Notes under the pieces: model-generated
The model's database searches: none
Told to the model about the DNA's origin: nothing
Seen by the model: the letters and a program-made list of their open reading frames with translations, nothing else
Part shown: positions 6,855-15,772 of the stretch, piece after piece
How the letters are laid out: every line of letters begins with the position of its first letter
Numbering within the stretch: the first letter of the stretch is position 1
Made by a program: the position numbers and the translations under genes
Source: Paludibacter sp.
GTDB taxonomy: Bacteria; Bacteroidota; Bacteroidia; Bacteroidales; Paludibacteraceae
Assembly: GCA_030655595.1 (NCBI GenBank)
Contig: JAUSNQ010000146.1
Span: forward strand, 1 to 18,181
Direction of reading: 5' to 3'
DNA: 18,181 nt

Positions 6855-8030
6855 ATGAAAAAGCCATTTTACGTACTCCCTCTTTTATTGTGTTGTGTTC
6901 TGCTTTTACAGGCACAGGAAACCTCAGTCGTTGTTGGTGCCGAACAAACTGACAAGTATTTATCATTATTAAAAGGCAAACGGGTTGCGCTTTTTTCAAA
7001 TCACACAGGGATGGTGAAAGACAAACACATTCTGGATGTGTTGATTGAAAATCAAGTGCATGTAACTGCTGTGTTTTCACCGGAACATGGTTTTCGGGGC
7101 GATGCAGGAGCTGGTGATCATGTTGCCAGTTCGGTAGATGCAAAAACCGGTGTACCCATTTTATCTCTATATGATGGTGATACAGGAAAACCGGCTCAGG
7201 AAAGTATGCGTAAATTCGATGTGCTTGTTGTTGATATACAGGATGTTGGATTGCGGTATTATACCTATTACATCTCCATGGTTAAATTGATGGATGCCTG
7301 CGCCGAAAATGACAAACAAATGTTGATTTTAGACCGACCCAACCCCAACGGTCATTATGTCGACGGACCCATCTTAGATATGAAGCATAAATCGGGTGTT
7401 GGTTGGCTACCGATTCCAGTTGTGCATGGTATGACATTGGGTGAACTGGCCTTGATGGTCAATGGTGAAAAATGGCTTCCCGAAGGTCGTAAGTGCAAAC
7501 TGTCGGTTATTACTTGCTTGAATTATACGCACGAAACTTTGTATCGACTACCTATTCCTCCGTCGCCCAATTTGCCGAATATGACATCCATCTATCTTTA
7601 TCCATCTATTTGTTATTTTGAGGCGACTCCGGTTAGTCTCGGTCGGGGGACTGATTTGCCTTTCCAGATATACGGACATCCGAACATGCAAGGCTACGAT
7701 TTTACTTTCACACCGCGCAGCATGACATCAGCCTTAAATCCACCACAAATGGATCGTTTATGTTATGGCGTAAATCTTTCTGAACTTGATGATGAAGCAG
7801 TTTGGAAAAAAGGAATTGATTTGTCGTATTTGATTGATGCTTACCGCAATCTGAACATGGATCATTACTTCTTCAGACCTTTTTTTGAAAAACTGATTGG
7901 AGTTGATTATGTACGCAAGATGATTTTAGAAGGGAAAAATGCTGACGAAATCAAAGCGATGTGGACCGGAGATGTCGAAAAATTCAAAAAACAACGTAAA
8001 CCGTATTTGTTGTATTACAGCTGCGAATAG
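6855..8030 (+). CDS. namZ: Exo-beta-N-acetylmuramidase NamZ (DUF1343)
   Basis: A 391-residue DUF1343 protein. B. subtilis and Tannerella forsythia NamZ remove terminal MurNAc from the non-reducing end of peptidoglycan fragments. Residues 1-20 form a signal peptide (MKKPFYVLPLLLCCVLLLQA) with no convincing lipobox, so the enzyme should be periplasmic. Family motifs are SNHTGMV (48-54), FSPEHGFRGD (74-83, with conserved E77), VDIQDVGLRYYTY (126-138), DRPNP (160-164) and the E256 region leading into SLGRGTD (261-267). These two glutamates lie at positions conserved in the family and are plausible catalytic residues. The C-terminus (KFKKQRKPYLLY) is typical. It has its own promoter, divergent from the murQ unit, and supplies the first step of the same salvage route. 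Its stop is 1 bp from the stop of the convergent lipid kinase gene. Confidence 0.93.
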   Translation: MKKPFYVLPLLLCCVLLLQAQETSVVVGAEQTDKYLSLLKGKRVALFSNHTGMVKDKHILDVLIENQVHVTAVFSPEHGFRGDAGAGDHVASSVDAKTGVPILSLYDGDTGKPAQESMRKFDVLVVDIQDVGLRYYTYYISMVKLMDACAENDKQMLILDRPNPNGHYVDGPILDMKHKSGVGWLPIPVVHGMTLGELALMVNGEKWLPEGRKCKLSVITCLNYTHETLYRLPIPPSPNLPNMTSIYLYPSICYFEATPVSLGRGTDLPFQIYGHPNMQGYDFTFTPRSMTSALNPPQMDRLCYGVNLSELDDEAVWKKGIDLSYLIDAYRNLNMDHYFFRPFFEKLIGVDYVRKMILEGKNADEIKAMWTGDVEKFKKQRKPYLLYYSCE

Positions 8031-8031
8031 C

Positions 8032-8982
8032 TTATTTGTTGTGGAATAATTCTGGCACAATCATTTCAATAGCTTCAGGTATCACCCTGACATGCACCGG
8101 CGGCGAATAATGCACCACGATCCCGTCTGCTTCGAAATAATTGCCGTTTTGGCTATGCAACAAAAGGTCCTGAGTACGAAAAGATTCAATCACCGGATGT
8201 TGCAGTATTTTGCCATTGAAAACCAATGGAAGTGCTGTAAGTATATCTTTGAATGAAGGTTTTCGCGCCATCATCACATCCAATAGTCCGTCGTATGGAA
8301 CGGCATCGGGATTTTGCTTCATGCCTCCGCCACTGTAACAGCCATTGGCAATGTTCATGGTGAAAAGCACGTCTTCAATTTGCTTTTCAGCGGCACTGAG
8401 TTGTGCCGGTTTCGGTTTAAACTTGAATACCGCCCACAATAGCGCTATTAAATAAAGGAAAGCATGACTGCCTACGAAACGTTTCAAGCGGTTGGTGTTA
8501 TGAGCTACAGCGGAATCAAGACCGAATCCCACCGAATTGATAAAAAATCGACTTTGTGGCTCAGCTTCTAGCGTGAAATCGACTCTTCCTAAATCTATCT
8601 TCCGGCATTTACCTTTCAGAAAAACACCGATGGAATGTTTGTAGTCTCTTGTCAACCCCCAAAACCTTGCCCAGTCGTTTCCGGTTCCTCTGGGAATTTG
8701 TGCAATTTTCAAAGGTTGTACAGGGGTGATGCCTGAATCAAATATCCCGTTTATGACTTCACTAATCGTGCCGTCACCTCCCACAACTAAAAAGTTGCAG
8801 AAGTCTCTTTTTGCAAATTGACGGGCAATTAGTACCGCATGTCCGGCAAACTCAGTTATCCTATGTTCATAGACAATGCCAGCCTTTTCGAGTTTTTTGA
8901 AAAGATAATTGATCTGAATTCTGAAATTTTTCTTGCCTGACTTCAAATTAATGATGACCGCCCACTTGTCTGACTGGTTCAT
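8032..8982 (-). CDS. Diacylglycerol kinase-family lipid kinase
   Basis: A 316-residue protein of the DAGK catalytic/YegS/DgkB family, which phosphorylates diacylglycerol or related lipids using ATP. Motifs: an N-terminal NLKSGKK stretch, the nucleotide loop [14 protein letters not shown] (about 82-95), then [14 protein letters not shown] (about 116-129), and in the C-terminal domain [13 protein letters not shown] followed by DGLLDV. No signal peptide or membrane segment is obvious; these enzymes work at the inner face of the membrane. Its ATG overlaps the aroC stop by 4 bases (ATGA), so translation is probably coupled to aroC. The exact lipid substrate cannot be told from sequence; sphingoid bases are also possible in this phylum. 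Confidence 0.88.
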   Translation of the reverse strand: MNQSDKWAVIINLKSGKKNFRIQINYLFKKLEKAGIVYEHRITEFAGHAVLIARQFAKRDFCNFLVVGGDGTISEVINGIFDSGITPVQPLKIAQIPRGTGNDWARFWGLTRDYKHSIGVFLKGKCRKIDLGRVDFTLEAEPQSRFFINSVGFGLDSAVAHNTNRLKRFVGSHAFLYLIALLWAVFKFKPKPAQLSAAEKQIEDVLFTMNIANGCYSGGGMKQNPDAVPYDGLLDVMMARKPSFKDILTALPLVFNGKILQHPVIESFRTQDLLLHSQNGNYFEADGIVVHYSPPVHVRVIPEAIEMIVPELFHNK

Positions 8983-10052
8983 AATTTTGCTGTCGTGTTG
9001 AAATACAAATCCAGTATGGTCATTGCAGCCATGGCTTCAACAATAGGGACTGCTCTTGGCAACACACAAGGGTCGTGTCTGCCACGGGCTTCCAATTCAA
9101 TTTCGTTGTTATCTATGTCTATGGTAGATTGTTTTTTTGATATGGTGGCAACCGGCTTGAATAACACACGAAAATAAACATCTTGTCCGTTGCTGATACC
9201 ACCCTGAATGCCTCCTGAAAAATTGGTTTTGGTGCTTACATGATCGCCTTCTTTGATAAATGCATCGTTCATTTCTGAACCTTTCAAAGCAACACCCTCA
9301 AACCCTTTTCCGTAATCGAAACCATGTGAAGCATTGATACTCAGCATGGCATGCGCTAATCTTGCCTGTAATTTGTCGAAAATCGGTTCGCCCCATCCCA
9401 AAGGAATCCCTTTGATTACACATGAGATAACTCCACCGATTGAGTCACCTGCTTGCTTTAACGATGCAATGTAGTTAATCATTTTCTCGGCAACTTCAGG
9501 TTGCGGACAGCGGACGATATTATTTTCAATCAACGATAAATCAACGGTGTCGTTGGTTTGTGACATCGCAATATGACCCACCTGAGAAGTATAGGCAGTT
9601 ATGACCACACCCAATTTCCGCAAAACCAATTTGGCAATGGCTCCGGCAACTACCCTGGAGGCAGTCTCACGCGCTGAGCTGCGACCGCCTCCACGGTAAT
9701 CCCTGATTCCATATTTTTGCTGATAAGTATAGTCGGCATGAGAAGGACGATATACATTTTTTAAATGGTCGTAATCCTTGCTATGCTGATTTTGATTCCA
9801 AATAATAAATGCGATGGGCGTACCGGTTGTCCTTCCTTCAAAAATTCCGGATAAAAATTCAACTTTGTCATCTTCTTTCCTGGGTGTCGCAATGGCTGAT
9901 TGTCCCGGTTTACGTCGGTCTAATTCAGACTGAATGAATGCTTCATCCAGTTCAATACCAGCAGGACAACCGTCAACGATTCCACCGATACCCTTACCGT
10001 GTGACTCTCCGAAAGAAGTAAAAGTGAATAACTTTCCGATTGCATTTGACAT
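8979..10052 (-). CDS. aroC: Chorismate synthase
   Basis: AroC makes chorismate from 5-enolpyruvylshikimate-3-phosphate, the last shikimate step, using reduced FMN as cofactor. The 357-residue protein has the full family set: [12 protein letters not shown] (13-24), [14 protein letters not shown] (49-62), [10 protein letters not shown] (about 101-110), and [14 protein letters not shown], which is the classical signature. A later conserved stretch, [10 protein letters not shown], precedes the [11 protein letters not shown] block, and [18 protein letters not shown] lies near the C-terminus. Length and start ([19 protein letters not shown]) are normal. It overlaps the lipid kinase gene by 4 bases and follows slyD after 59 bp, a gap in which I see no strong promoter. 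Confidence 0.97.
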   Translation of the reverse strand: MSNAIGKLFTFTSFGESHGKGIGGIVDGCPAGIELDEAFIQSELDRRKPGQSAIATPRKEDDKVEFLSGIFEGRTTGTPIAFIIWNQNQHSKDYDHLKNVYRPSHADYTYQQKYGIRDYRGGGRSSARETASRVVAGAIAKLVLRKLGVVITAYTSQVGHIAMSQTNDTVDLSLIENNIVRCPQPEVAEKMINYIASLKQAGDSIGGVISCVIKGIPLGWGEPIFDKLQARLAHAMLSINASHGFDYGKGFEGVALKGSEMNDAFIKEGDHVSTKTNFSGGIQGGISNGQDVYFRVLFKPVATISKKQSTIDIDNNEIELEARGRHDPCVLPRAVPIVEAMAAMTILDLYFNTTAKL

Positions 10053-10111
10053 GATTTGATTTGTTTAGTCGTTGAACTTTTAGACGTTTATACCCCTACA
10101 TCTACAAATGA

Positions 10112-10723
10112 TTAGCTACAACCGCAGCCAGAGCCACAGCTTCCACCAACTTTTTCCTCCTCAGGACCGCATCCGCAATCATCGCTACCGCAATCATCGC
10201 TACCGCAACCACCACTTCCACAACCACAACCACCACCCATCAGGGCAGCAAGTTCTTTTTCTGTAGCTTCGCGTACCTCCAGTACTGATCCTTTGAAATG
10301 CAGGTTTTCTCCGGCTAAAGGATGGTTTAAATCTACTTTAACATGGGTCGCATTAACTTCAACTACCTGTGCATTTAAACGATTTCCTTCAGAGTCCATC
10401 AAAGGTACAACATTTCCTGCAAATATTATTTTTTCATCTATTTTTCCATCAATTTCAAAGATGGAACGATCTAAATCCAAAACGTTTTCATCTTCATATT
10501 CACCATAACCATCTTCAATAGGAATGACAAAATCAAATTTGTCTCCTGCAGAGAGTCCAAATAAATTTTCTTCAAATTTGGGAAGCATCATGCCTGCTCC
10601 ATAAATAAAACTCAAAGGTTGCTGGGCAGTCGCCTTTTCCATTAATTCTAATTCTCCTTCATTGTCACCATCTACGAATAGTTCGTATTCTGCTGAAATT
10701 GATTTGTTTGCTGTAATTTTCAT
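10112..10723 (-). CDS. slyD: SlyD-type FKBP peptidyl-prolyl isomerase with Cys/Gly-rich tail
   Basis: A 203-residue cytosolic FKBP-fold protein. The core is split: residues 1-70, including FIYGAGMMLPKFEENLFGLSAGD, an inserted chaperone-like flap (about 71-125), and a return strand with NHPLAGENLHFKGSVLEV (133-150). SlyD-type proteins catalyse proline isomerisation and chaperone folding; E. coli SlyD also delivers nickel through a metal-binding tail. Here the tail (about 164-203) has nine cysteines (166, 168, 173, 178, 183, 185, 196, 200, 202) mixed with Gly, Ser and Asp, and no histidine. That suggests binding of thiophilic metals, but metal identity is inference. Two 15-bp direct repeats encode part of the tail. 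The upstream 61 bp to lptD is AT-rich with no clear promoter. Confidence 0.92.
   Translation of the reverse strand: MKITANKSISAEYELFVDGDNEGELELMEKATAQQPLSFIYGAGMMLPKFEENLFGLSAGDKFDFVIPIEDGYGEYEDENVLDLDRSIFEIDGKIDEKIIFAGNVVPLMDSEGNRLNAQVVEVNATHVKVDLNHPLAGENLHFKGSVLEVREATEKELAALMGGGCGCGSGGCGSDDCGSDDCGCGPEEEKVGGSCGSGCGCS
10173..10208. repeat. 15-bp tandem repeat inside the slyD tail
   Basis: CCGCAATCATCGCTA occurs at 10173-10187 and 10188-10202 without mismatch, followed by a partial third copy (CCGCAA, 10203-10208). On the coding strand it encodes repeated Cys-Gly-Ser-Asp-Asp units. The exact DNA identity suggests recent duplication and possible length variation between strains. Confidence 0.85.
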
Positions 10724-10784
10724 TATTTATTATTTTATTAAATTGTTTTTATTTTATATGTGATTACCAACGAGATATTATAAC

Positions 10785-13484
10785 CTAATACCAGGTAATA
10801 TTGTTCACCCCGTATTCACTTCTTTTATCATATTTCAAATCCGACAACATGCTGGCATTCACTCCTATGTGAAAATTGTAAGATTTGTAGGTTCCAAAGG
10901 GAACAATGCTTGCAGACATGTTCCAGCAGTGCAAACTTCTGTTCACAGAGATACTGGTATAAGTAAATTGTTTAACATTGAAATCGTAGGATGAATTTCC
11001 ACTGATTCGCCAATTTGGAGTAAGTGAAATATTGCCGCTTAAACTGAAATTATGCGAAAAGTCCATTTCATATTCCATTTTATCTTTGTTGAAAACGTTC
11101 GTATTGCCATATCTTACAGAATAATTAATGCTTAAACTCCAGGGTATGCTTACTTGAGAATATCCGTCTTCGCTGACAACCGGGATTACTTTGGTTGATT
11201 TTGGCAAATTGTCGTCGCTATTTTCATCAGCTTTCTCCTCGCCACTTGTACCACTCCCTCCTTCAGGAATCTCCCCGGCATCGGGAGTTTTCCCAGCTTC
11301 CTTTTTTCCGAAAAGTTTTTTAAAAGTATCGTTGCTGAAAGTGTAACTATATGAAGTGCTGGTTCCCTGAAATCTTGGAAACTTCCCGTTGTTCCATCTC
11401 AATTGGTTCACGCGGACGGGGTTGCCTGCACTATTCAAGGCAAACATATACGGATCGAAACTAGTACTCAAACTCAACGAATAACTTTTAGTTAGCTTCA
11501 AACGGAGGCTGGTAGAGAAACTTGACCAATGCATGGAATCAGCAGCCAAATTATAGCTCCCGCCGACACTCAGATTATCAATCAAACTAATTTTTTTAAA
11601 GGCATTGGTTTTTGTGGTATCTTTGTCGTTTCTCACTTTCATTTCAACATTGTTGCCCAAAGAAAAATTGATGTTTCCTGATTTTCCTCTACCTGGAGTG
11701 CCGTAAAGCCCACCGGCAAATTTTGAGTATTGTACATCTGTGTTTGTAAACATCTCCGGATTACTTGAACTGCGTACACTTCTGGTATAGGTGTCATAAT
11801 AACCCCACATCGGGTCTCCAAAATCGGGTGTATAACCAAAACCAATACTGGGTGTCATGACATGCCGGATGCGATCCACCTTGTCCCCGAATATTGCCCG
11901 AATCGGCATGTAAAACCCATATAATTTGGTCGATGCAGATATGCCTGTGTTGAAATCATAAACACGATAAAAACCATCTGTTGTGTCGTTTGTTTCTCGC
12001 TGCGCAACCTGATCCCAGGATTTTTCAATGGATCGGAGATACCACCTCTCCGTGTAGTTAAAGCTTGGTGATACGTTGATGAACTTCAATACATTGAAAC
12101 TCGCTGAAACGGGTATGGAATGCCTCATGCCATTTCTCCAGTCTCTGGTAAAAGAGGATGTCAGTAATTTATTTTCTTTGGTGTCGATGCTATTGGCAAA
12201 AGCTCCTGAGTACGACATAGATATTTTTTCGTACCACCTTTCTTTACCTACCGGATTTTTTCTTTTAAGCGGATAAAAGCGGCTGTATGATATGTTGATG
12301 TTTGGCAGACTTAAATTGATGGTAGAGTCTTTTGTACGTTGATTAATCAATAAACTCCCCGATACATTCAAAGAAGGAAGATCAGGAAATCTTTTTGAAA
12401 AGGAAACACTCGAACTCTTGGTGTTTTCTGAGTTTAATTCGGGACGGTAATAGGAATTGACATTGCTGCGGTTGTATCCGCTGGTTGAAAAGTTGACACT
12501 TGATGAAAAGGTGAAATTTGGGTTTGCTTTTTGATCCTGCGAGTGTGACCATCTGATACTCATATTGTTGGCTGTGTTGTAATCGGGCATGCCTTTTTCT
12601 CCGGTGACATCTTCACGGTAACTGATGTTCAAATTCCCCCTAAACTTATATTTTTTAACATAGCTCGTTGCAGCAGCAAGTGCCCAGGTACCTTTTGTAT
12701 AAATATCTCCTTTCAGTTCCAAATCCATGTAATCATTAATTGCGAAATAATAACCGCCGTTTGTCAGCCCAAATCCTCGGGTCATTTCATCCGTGTAATT
12801 CGGCATCAAAATGCCTGACGAATATTTGCTTGTAAAAGGGAAAAAACCAAAAGGTAATGCGATTGGCAAAGGTACATCTGCAATCACCAGATGAGCCGGA
12901 CCTGTTACAATATATTCTCCCGGTTTGACTTTCCCTTTTGAAATGCTCAGATAAAAATGGGGATGATCATGGTTATCGCAGGTTGTATATTTACCTCCAG
13001 CCATACAAAAGACATTATCCGGACTTTTTTTTGTTCTGTCACTGATGATATAGCCTTCTCCTTCTTGCGTGACAACATGGCGGATAAAACCTTTCTTTGA
13101 TTTGAGATTGTACATCAATTCTCTAGAGTTATAAGATGATTCTCCCTCACTAAAAACAGGTTCGCCGATTTTCTCCCCATCTTCCCCCTCTGTGCCTTTG
13201 GCATAAACCAAACTGCTGTCAATCTTTACCTTCACAAAATCAGCTTTCAAAGTAATTGCCTGATAATTAATTTCAGTATCTCCGTGCAAGAATGCAGTTC
13301 CATTCCCGAAAAGCACAATAGAATCATTCGCTTTGTATGTAATAATATCATCTATTTGGTTCGTTTTTTGTGAACTAACGCCGGTTGATCCCTGTGCATG
13401 AGCCGAAAATGAAAAAGCCATCATACTAAAAAGTAGAATGACTGATTTAATATGATTAAAAATCAAGAATTTAATGAACTTCAT
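10785..13484 (-). CDS. lptD: LptD/OstA-like LPS assembly outer-membrane protein
   Basis: An 899-residue protein with signal peptide (about 1-30, ending SAHA before Q31). An OstA-type beta-jellyroll follows (about 40-200: DIITYKANDSIVLFGNGTAFLHGDTEI and repeated short strands), as in LptD, which receives LPS from the periplasmic bridge. The rest is rich in alternating aromatic and polar residues typical of a large beta-barrel, ending in an aromatic residue (NNITWY). A low-complexity acidic loop (EGGSGTSGEEKADENSDD) lies at about 735-755. It is larger than E. coli LptD (about 784 residues), as is common in Bacteroidota. It should insert lipopolysaccharide or lipooligosaccharide into the outer leaflet with LptE, which is not in the window. 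It is divergent from the amidase-mce pair across 173 bp. Precise orthology is inferred from architecture. Confidence 0.82.
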   Translation of the reverse strand: MKFIKFLIFNHIKSVILLFSMMAFSFSAHAQGSTGVSSQKTNQIDDIITYKANDSIVLFGNGTAFLHGDTEINYQAITLKADFVKVKIDSSLVYAKGTEGEDGEKIGEPVFSEGESSYNSRELMYNLKSKKGFIRHVVTQEGEGYIISDRTKKSPDNVFCMAGGKYTTCDNHDHPHFYLSISKGKVKPGEYIVTGPAHLVIADVPLPIALPFGFFPFTSKYSSGILMPNYTDEMTRGFGLTNGGYYFAINDYMDLELKGDIYTKGTWALAAATSYVKKYKFRGNLNISYREDVTGEKGMPDYNTANNMSIRWSHSQDQKANPNFTFSSSVNFSTSGYNRSNVNSYYRPELNSENTKSSSVSFSKRFPDLPSLNVSGSLLINQRTKDSTINLSLPNINISYSRFYPLKRKNPVGKERWYEKISMSYSGAFANSIDTKENKLLTSSFTRDWRNGMRHSIPVSASFNVLKFINVSPSFNYTERWYLRSIEKSWDQVAQRETNDTTDGFYRVYDFNTGISASTKLYGFYMPIRAIFGDKVDRIRHVMTPSIGFGYTPDFGDPMWGYYDTYTRSVRSSSNPEMFTNTDVQYSKFAGGLYGTPGRGKSGNINFSLGNNVEMKVRNDKDTTKTNAFKKISLIDNLSVGGSYNLAADSMHWSSFSTSLRLKLTKSYSLSLSTSFDPYMFALNSAGNPVRVNQLRWNNGKFPRFQGTSTSYSYTFSNDTFKKLFGKKEAGKTPDAGEIPEGGSGTSGEEKADENSDDNLPKSTKVIPVVSEDGYSQVSIPWSLSINYSVRYGNTNVFNKDKMEYEMDFSHNFSLSGNISLTPNWRISGNSSYDFNVKQFTYTSISVNRSLHCWNMSASIVPFGTYKSYNFHIGVNASMLSDLKYDKRSEYGVNNITWY

Positions 13485-13514
13485 CCGGCAGGCATGAACA
13501 GATTAATTGATTGG

Positions 13515-13522
13515 CAAAATTA
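13515..13522 (-). promoter_or_regulatory. Candidate -7 element for lptD
   Basis: TAATTTTG on the minus strand fits TAnnTTTG exactly and would start transcription near 13508, about 24 nt before the lptD ATG. No TTG stands at the usual distance upstream, so this is a half-match only. Confidence 0.4.
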
Positions 13523-13616
13523 GTCAAAAAAAAGTAGTAGATTGATTAAATAACTTTTTTTTATAATAAATTTGAAAAATTACTGCTGTGCAGTCGATTA
13601 AAATCGGATAAAATCG

Positions 13617-13624
13617 TACTTTTG
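13617..13624 (+). promoter_or_regulatory. Candidate -7 element for the amidase-mce unit
   Basis: TACTTTTG matches TAnnTTTG exactly; no good -33 TTG is visible. The implied start near 13630 lies downstream of an in-frame TTG at 13622, which argues that translation begins at the ATG at 13658 rather than at that TTG. Confidence 0.45.
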
Positions 13625-13657
13625 CATAACTTTTTGAGTTTTAAATCCATTTTCTAT

Positions 13658-14839
13658 ATGTTTAAGAAGTTTTTTTTAATGATAAGGTGTTTAACACTCT
13701 TTTTGTGTGCAGTGTTAGCATTATCTAACAGTCACCTTGAAGCACAAAAAAAGGATTTTGTTCTCGTGTTGGATGCCGGACATGGTGGTCGTGATCCCGG
13801 AGCTGTAGGCCGCATATCAAAGGAAAAGGATATCAACCTTTCCGTTGTTAGGATGTTGGGAGATTTGATAGAAAAAAATCTACCCGATGTGAAAGTGAAA
13901 TATACCAGAAAAACAGATGTTTTCATAGCACTCGAAGACAGAGCTGCCGTAGCGAATAACAATCATGCAGATATGTTTATTTCTATCCATGTGAATGCTG
14001 CCAAAAGTAAATCAGCCTATGGAGCAGAAACATACACTTTGGGTCTTGCTAAAACCAAATCGAATTTAGATGTTGCCATGACGGAGAATTCGGTGATTTT
14101 GCTGGAGGATGATTATCAGACAAGATACCTTGGATTTGACCCTTCTTCAGTTGATTCGTACATCATGTTCGAATTCATGATGGATAAGTATTTAGATAAC
14201 AGCATTGCTTTTGCTACACACATTCAAAATCAATTTACAGGTGCTGCAAAGCGTTACGATCGAGGCGTGCGTCAAGCCGGATTTTGGGTGTTGCATCGTT
14301 CTGCTTGTCCGAGCGTCCTCATAGAACTTGGTTTTATTTCCAATTACACAGAAGAACTTTATCTGGCAAGCACAGGGGGGCAAAGAGAACTTGCGCAGGC
14401 TATTTACGATGCTTTTGTCAAATACAAACAGAATCACGATAGAAAACTGGGTTATGCCAACAATAATGGCAATAATGATCATTCATTGAATCAAAAGGTT
14501 GCTGGTAGTCAGGTGGAAAAATCATCTGTTTCTGAAATGAATACCAGTCAGACTGCATCTGAATCTTCTTCTGTGCAACAAGTTCCTGTATTTAAAATAC
14601 AAATACAAGCTTCAGCTACACCCATAAAACTCAATGATGCAAGTTTTAAAGACTTGAAAAATGTGTCATTTTACAAAGAAGGAGGGTTGTTTAAATATAC
14701 AGTTGGTACCGAAACAGATTATTCGAAAATTAACAAAATGAGACGTGAAATAGCAGCTAAATTTCCGGATGCTTTTGTAATTGCTTTTGTTGGCGAACAA
14801 AAAATTCCAGTTGCTGAAGCACTGAAAATGATTAAATAA
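13658..14839 (+). CDS. N-acetylmuramoyl-L-alanine amidase (Amidase_3) with SPOR-like C-terminus
   Basis: A zinc amidase that cuts the MurNAc-L-Ala bond of peptidoglycan, usually during daughter-cell separation. With the ATG at 13658 the product is 393 residues: a signal peptide (about 1-29, MFKKFFLMIR then a hydrophobic run, cleaved near HLEA), then the Amidase_3 domain. Zinc ligands are H42 (DAGHGGRDPGA), E56 (SKEKDINL) and H111 (SIHVNA), and the catalytic glutamate is E223 (SVLIELGFISN). Between them is the insert typical of Bacteroidota homologues (about 140-190, ENSVILLEDDY then GFDPSSVDSYIMFEF). A Ser/Asn-rich linker (265-308) leads to a SPOR-like domain (about 310-385), which in other proteins binds peptide-stripped glycan at division sites. 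An upstream in-frame TTG (13622) overlaps the predicted promoter and is rejected. The mce gene follows after 21 bp. Confidence 0.93.
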   Translation: MFKKFFLMIRCLTLFLCAVLALSNSHLEAQKKDFVLVLDAGHGGRDPGAVGRISKEKDINLSVVRMLGDLIEKNLPDVKVKYTRKTDVFIALEDRAAVANNNHADMFISIHVNAAKSKSAYGAETYTLGLAKTKSNLDVAMTENSVILLEDDYQTRYLGFDPSSVDSYIMFEFMMDKYLDNSIAFATHIQNQFTGAAKRYDRGVRQAGFWVLHRSACPSVLIELGFISNYTEELYLASTGGQRELAQAIYDAFVKYKQNHDRKLGYANNNGNNDHSLNQKVAGSQVEKSSVSEMNTSQTASESSSVQQVPVFKIQIQASATPIKLNDASFKDLKNVSFYKEGGLFKYTVGTETDYSKINKMRREIAAKFPDAFVIAFVGEQKIPVAEALKMIK

Positions 14840-14860
14840 AGGTTTATAAAGAAATTTCAG

Positions 14861-15772
14861 ATGAAAAAAATAAAATTTACAAGAGAGGTCAGGATTGGAT
14901 TGATGACTGTTGCTGCCATTTTCATATTGTATTTTGGGTTGAATTTCTTAAAGGGAGTGGAAGTTTTTACTCCGTTAAACTATTATTATGCTGAATATGA
15001 GCATATTGATGGTTTGGTACCTTCTTCTCCGGTTAACATAAAAGGATACAAAGTCGGTCAGGTCGAGGAGGTAAAATATAATTTTCATAAGACAAAATCA
15101 TTTGTTGTGAAAATTTCTGTAACAAGAGACATACAATTGCCACAAGGTACAGTCATTGAACTGTATGATGATGGATTGATGGGTGGGAAAGCCATTCAAT
15201 TGGTATATACTTCCGATATGTTTACATCTAATTTGATAGCAAACGGTGATACACTAACTTCCAGAATCGGAACTGGACTGTTGGGTAAATTGACCGATGA
15301 TTTAATGCCAAAGATTGAAAGTGTTACCACACAGGCAGATTCCTTGCTTCGATCAGTAAGATTATTAGTAGAAGGGGAGTCCGTTCAACAAAGCCTGCAT
15401 TCAATTGAGAAAACTACCGCTGATCTTGCTGTTAGTTCTGCTGCACTCAAACGAATGATGCAAAAGGACATGCCTGATCTTATGAGCAATTTAAATGTAA
15501 TGGCCGGAGACTTTAAATTGATAAGTGGAAATCTAAAGAAAATTGATTTTGCTTCAACTATGCAAAACGTAGATATTACCATTAAAGACTTAAATCAAAT
15601 TACCGGCAAGATGAATAATGGTGAAGGCTCGATGGGATTACTTCTCAATGATAAATTACTATACCAGAATCTTGTAAATGTTTCTAATAGTGCAGATCAA
15701 CTTTTGATTGACCTTCAGAAATCGCCTAAAAGGTATGTCCATTTTTCCTTATTTGGTTCAAAACAAAAATAG
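14861..15772 (+). CDS. MCE/MlaD-like phospholipid transport protein
   Basis: A 303-residue protein with one N-terminal membrane anchor (about 11-30, RIGLMTVAAIFILYFGLNFL), an MCE domain (about 38-116) containing the conserved GLVPSSPVNIKGYKVGQV block (51-68) and DDGLMGGKAIQL (103-114), and a long helical, coiled-coil-prone C-terminal part (about 140-290). MCE proteins form hexameric rings on inner-membrane ABC transporters and move phospholipids between membranes. It follows the amidase by 21 bp and is probably cotranscribed. The MlaE permease and MlaF ATPase partners are absent from this window. No intrinsic terminator stem is seen after the stop, only a T run around 15812-15822. Confidence 0.9.
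   Translation: MKKIKFTREVRIGLMTVAAIFILYFGLNFLKGVEVFTPLNYYYAEYEHIDGLVPSSPVNIKGYKVGQVEEVKYNFHKTKSFVVKISVTRDIQLPQGTVIELYDDGLMGGKAIQLVYTSDMFTSNLIANGDTLTSRIGTGLLGKLTDDLMPKIESVTTQADSLLRSVRLLVEGESVQQSLHSIEKTTADLAVSSAALKRMMQKDMPDLMSNLNVMAGDFKLISGNLKKIDFASTMQNVDITIKDLNQITGKMNNGEGSMGLLLNDKLLYQNLVNVSNSADQLLIDLQKSPKRYVHFSLFGSKQK

Noticed and set aside
13622..13657. Longer amidase start at TTG 13622
   Set aside because: This TTG lies inside the predicted -7 element TACTTTTG, and the signal peptide begins properly at ATG 13658.
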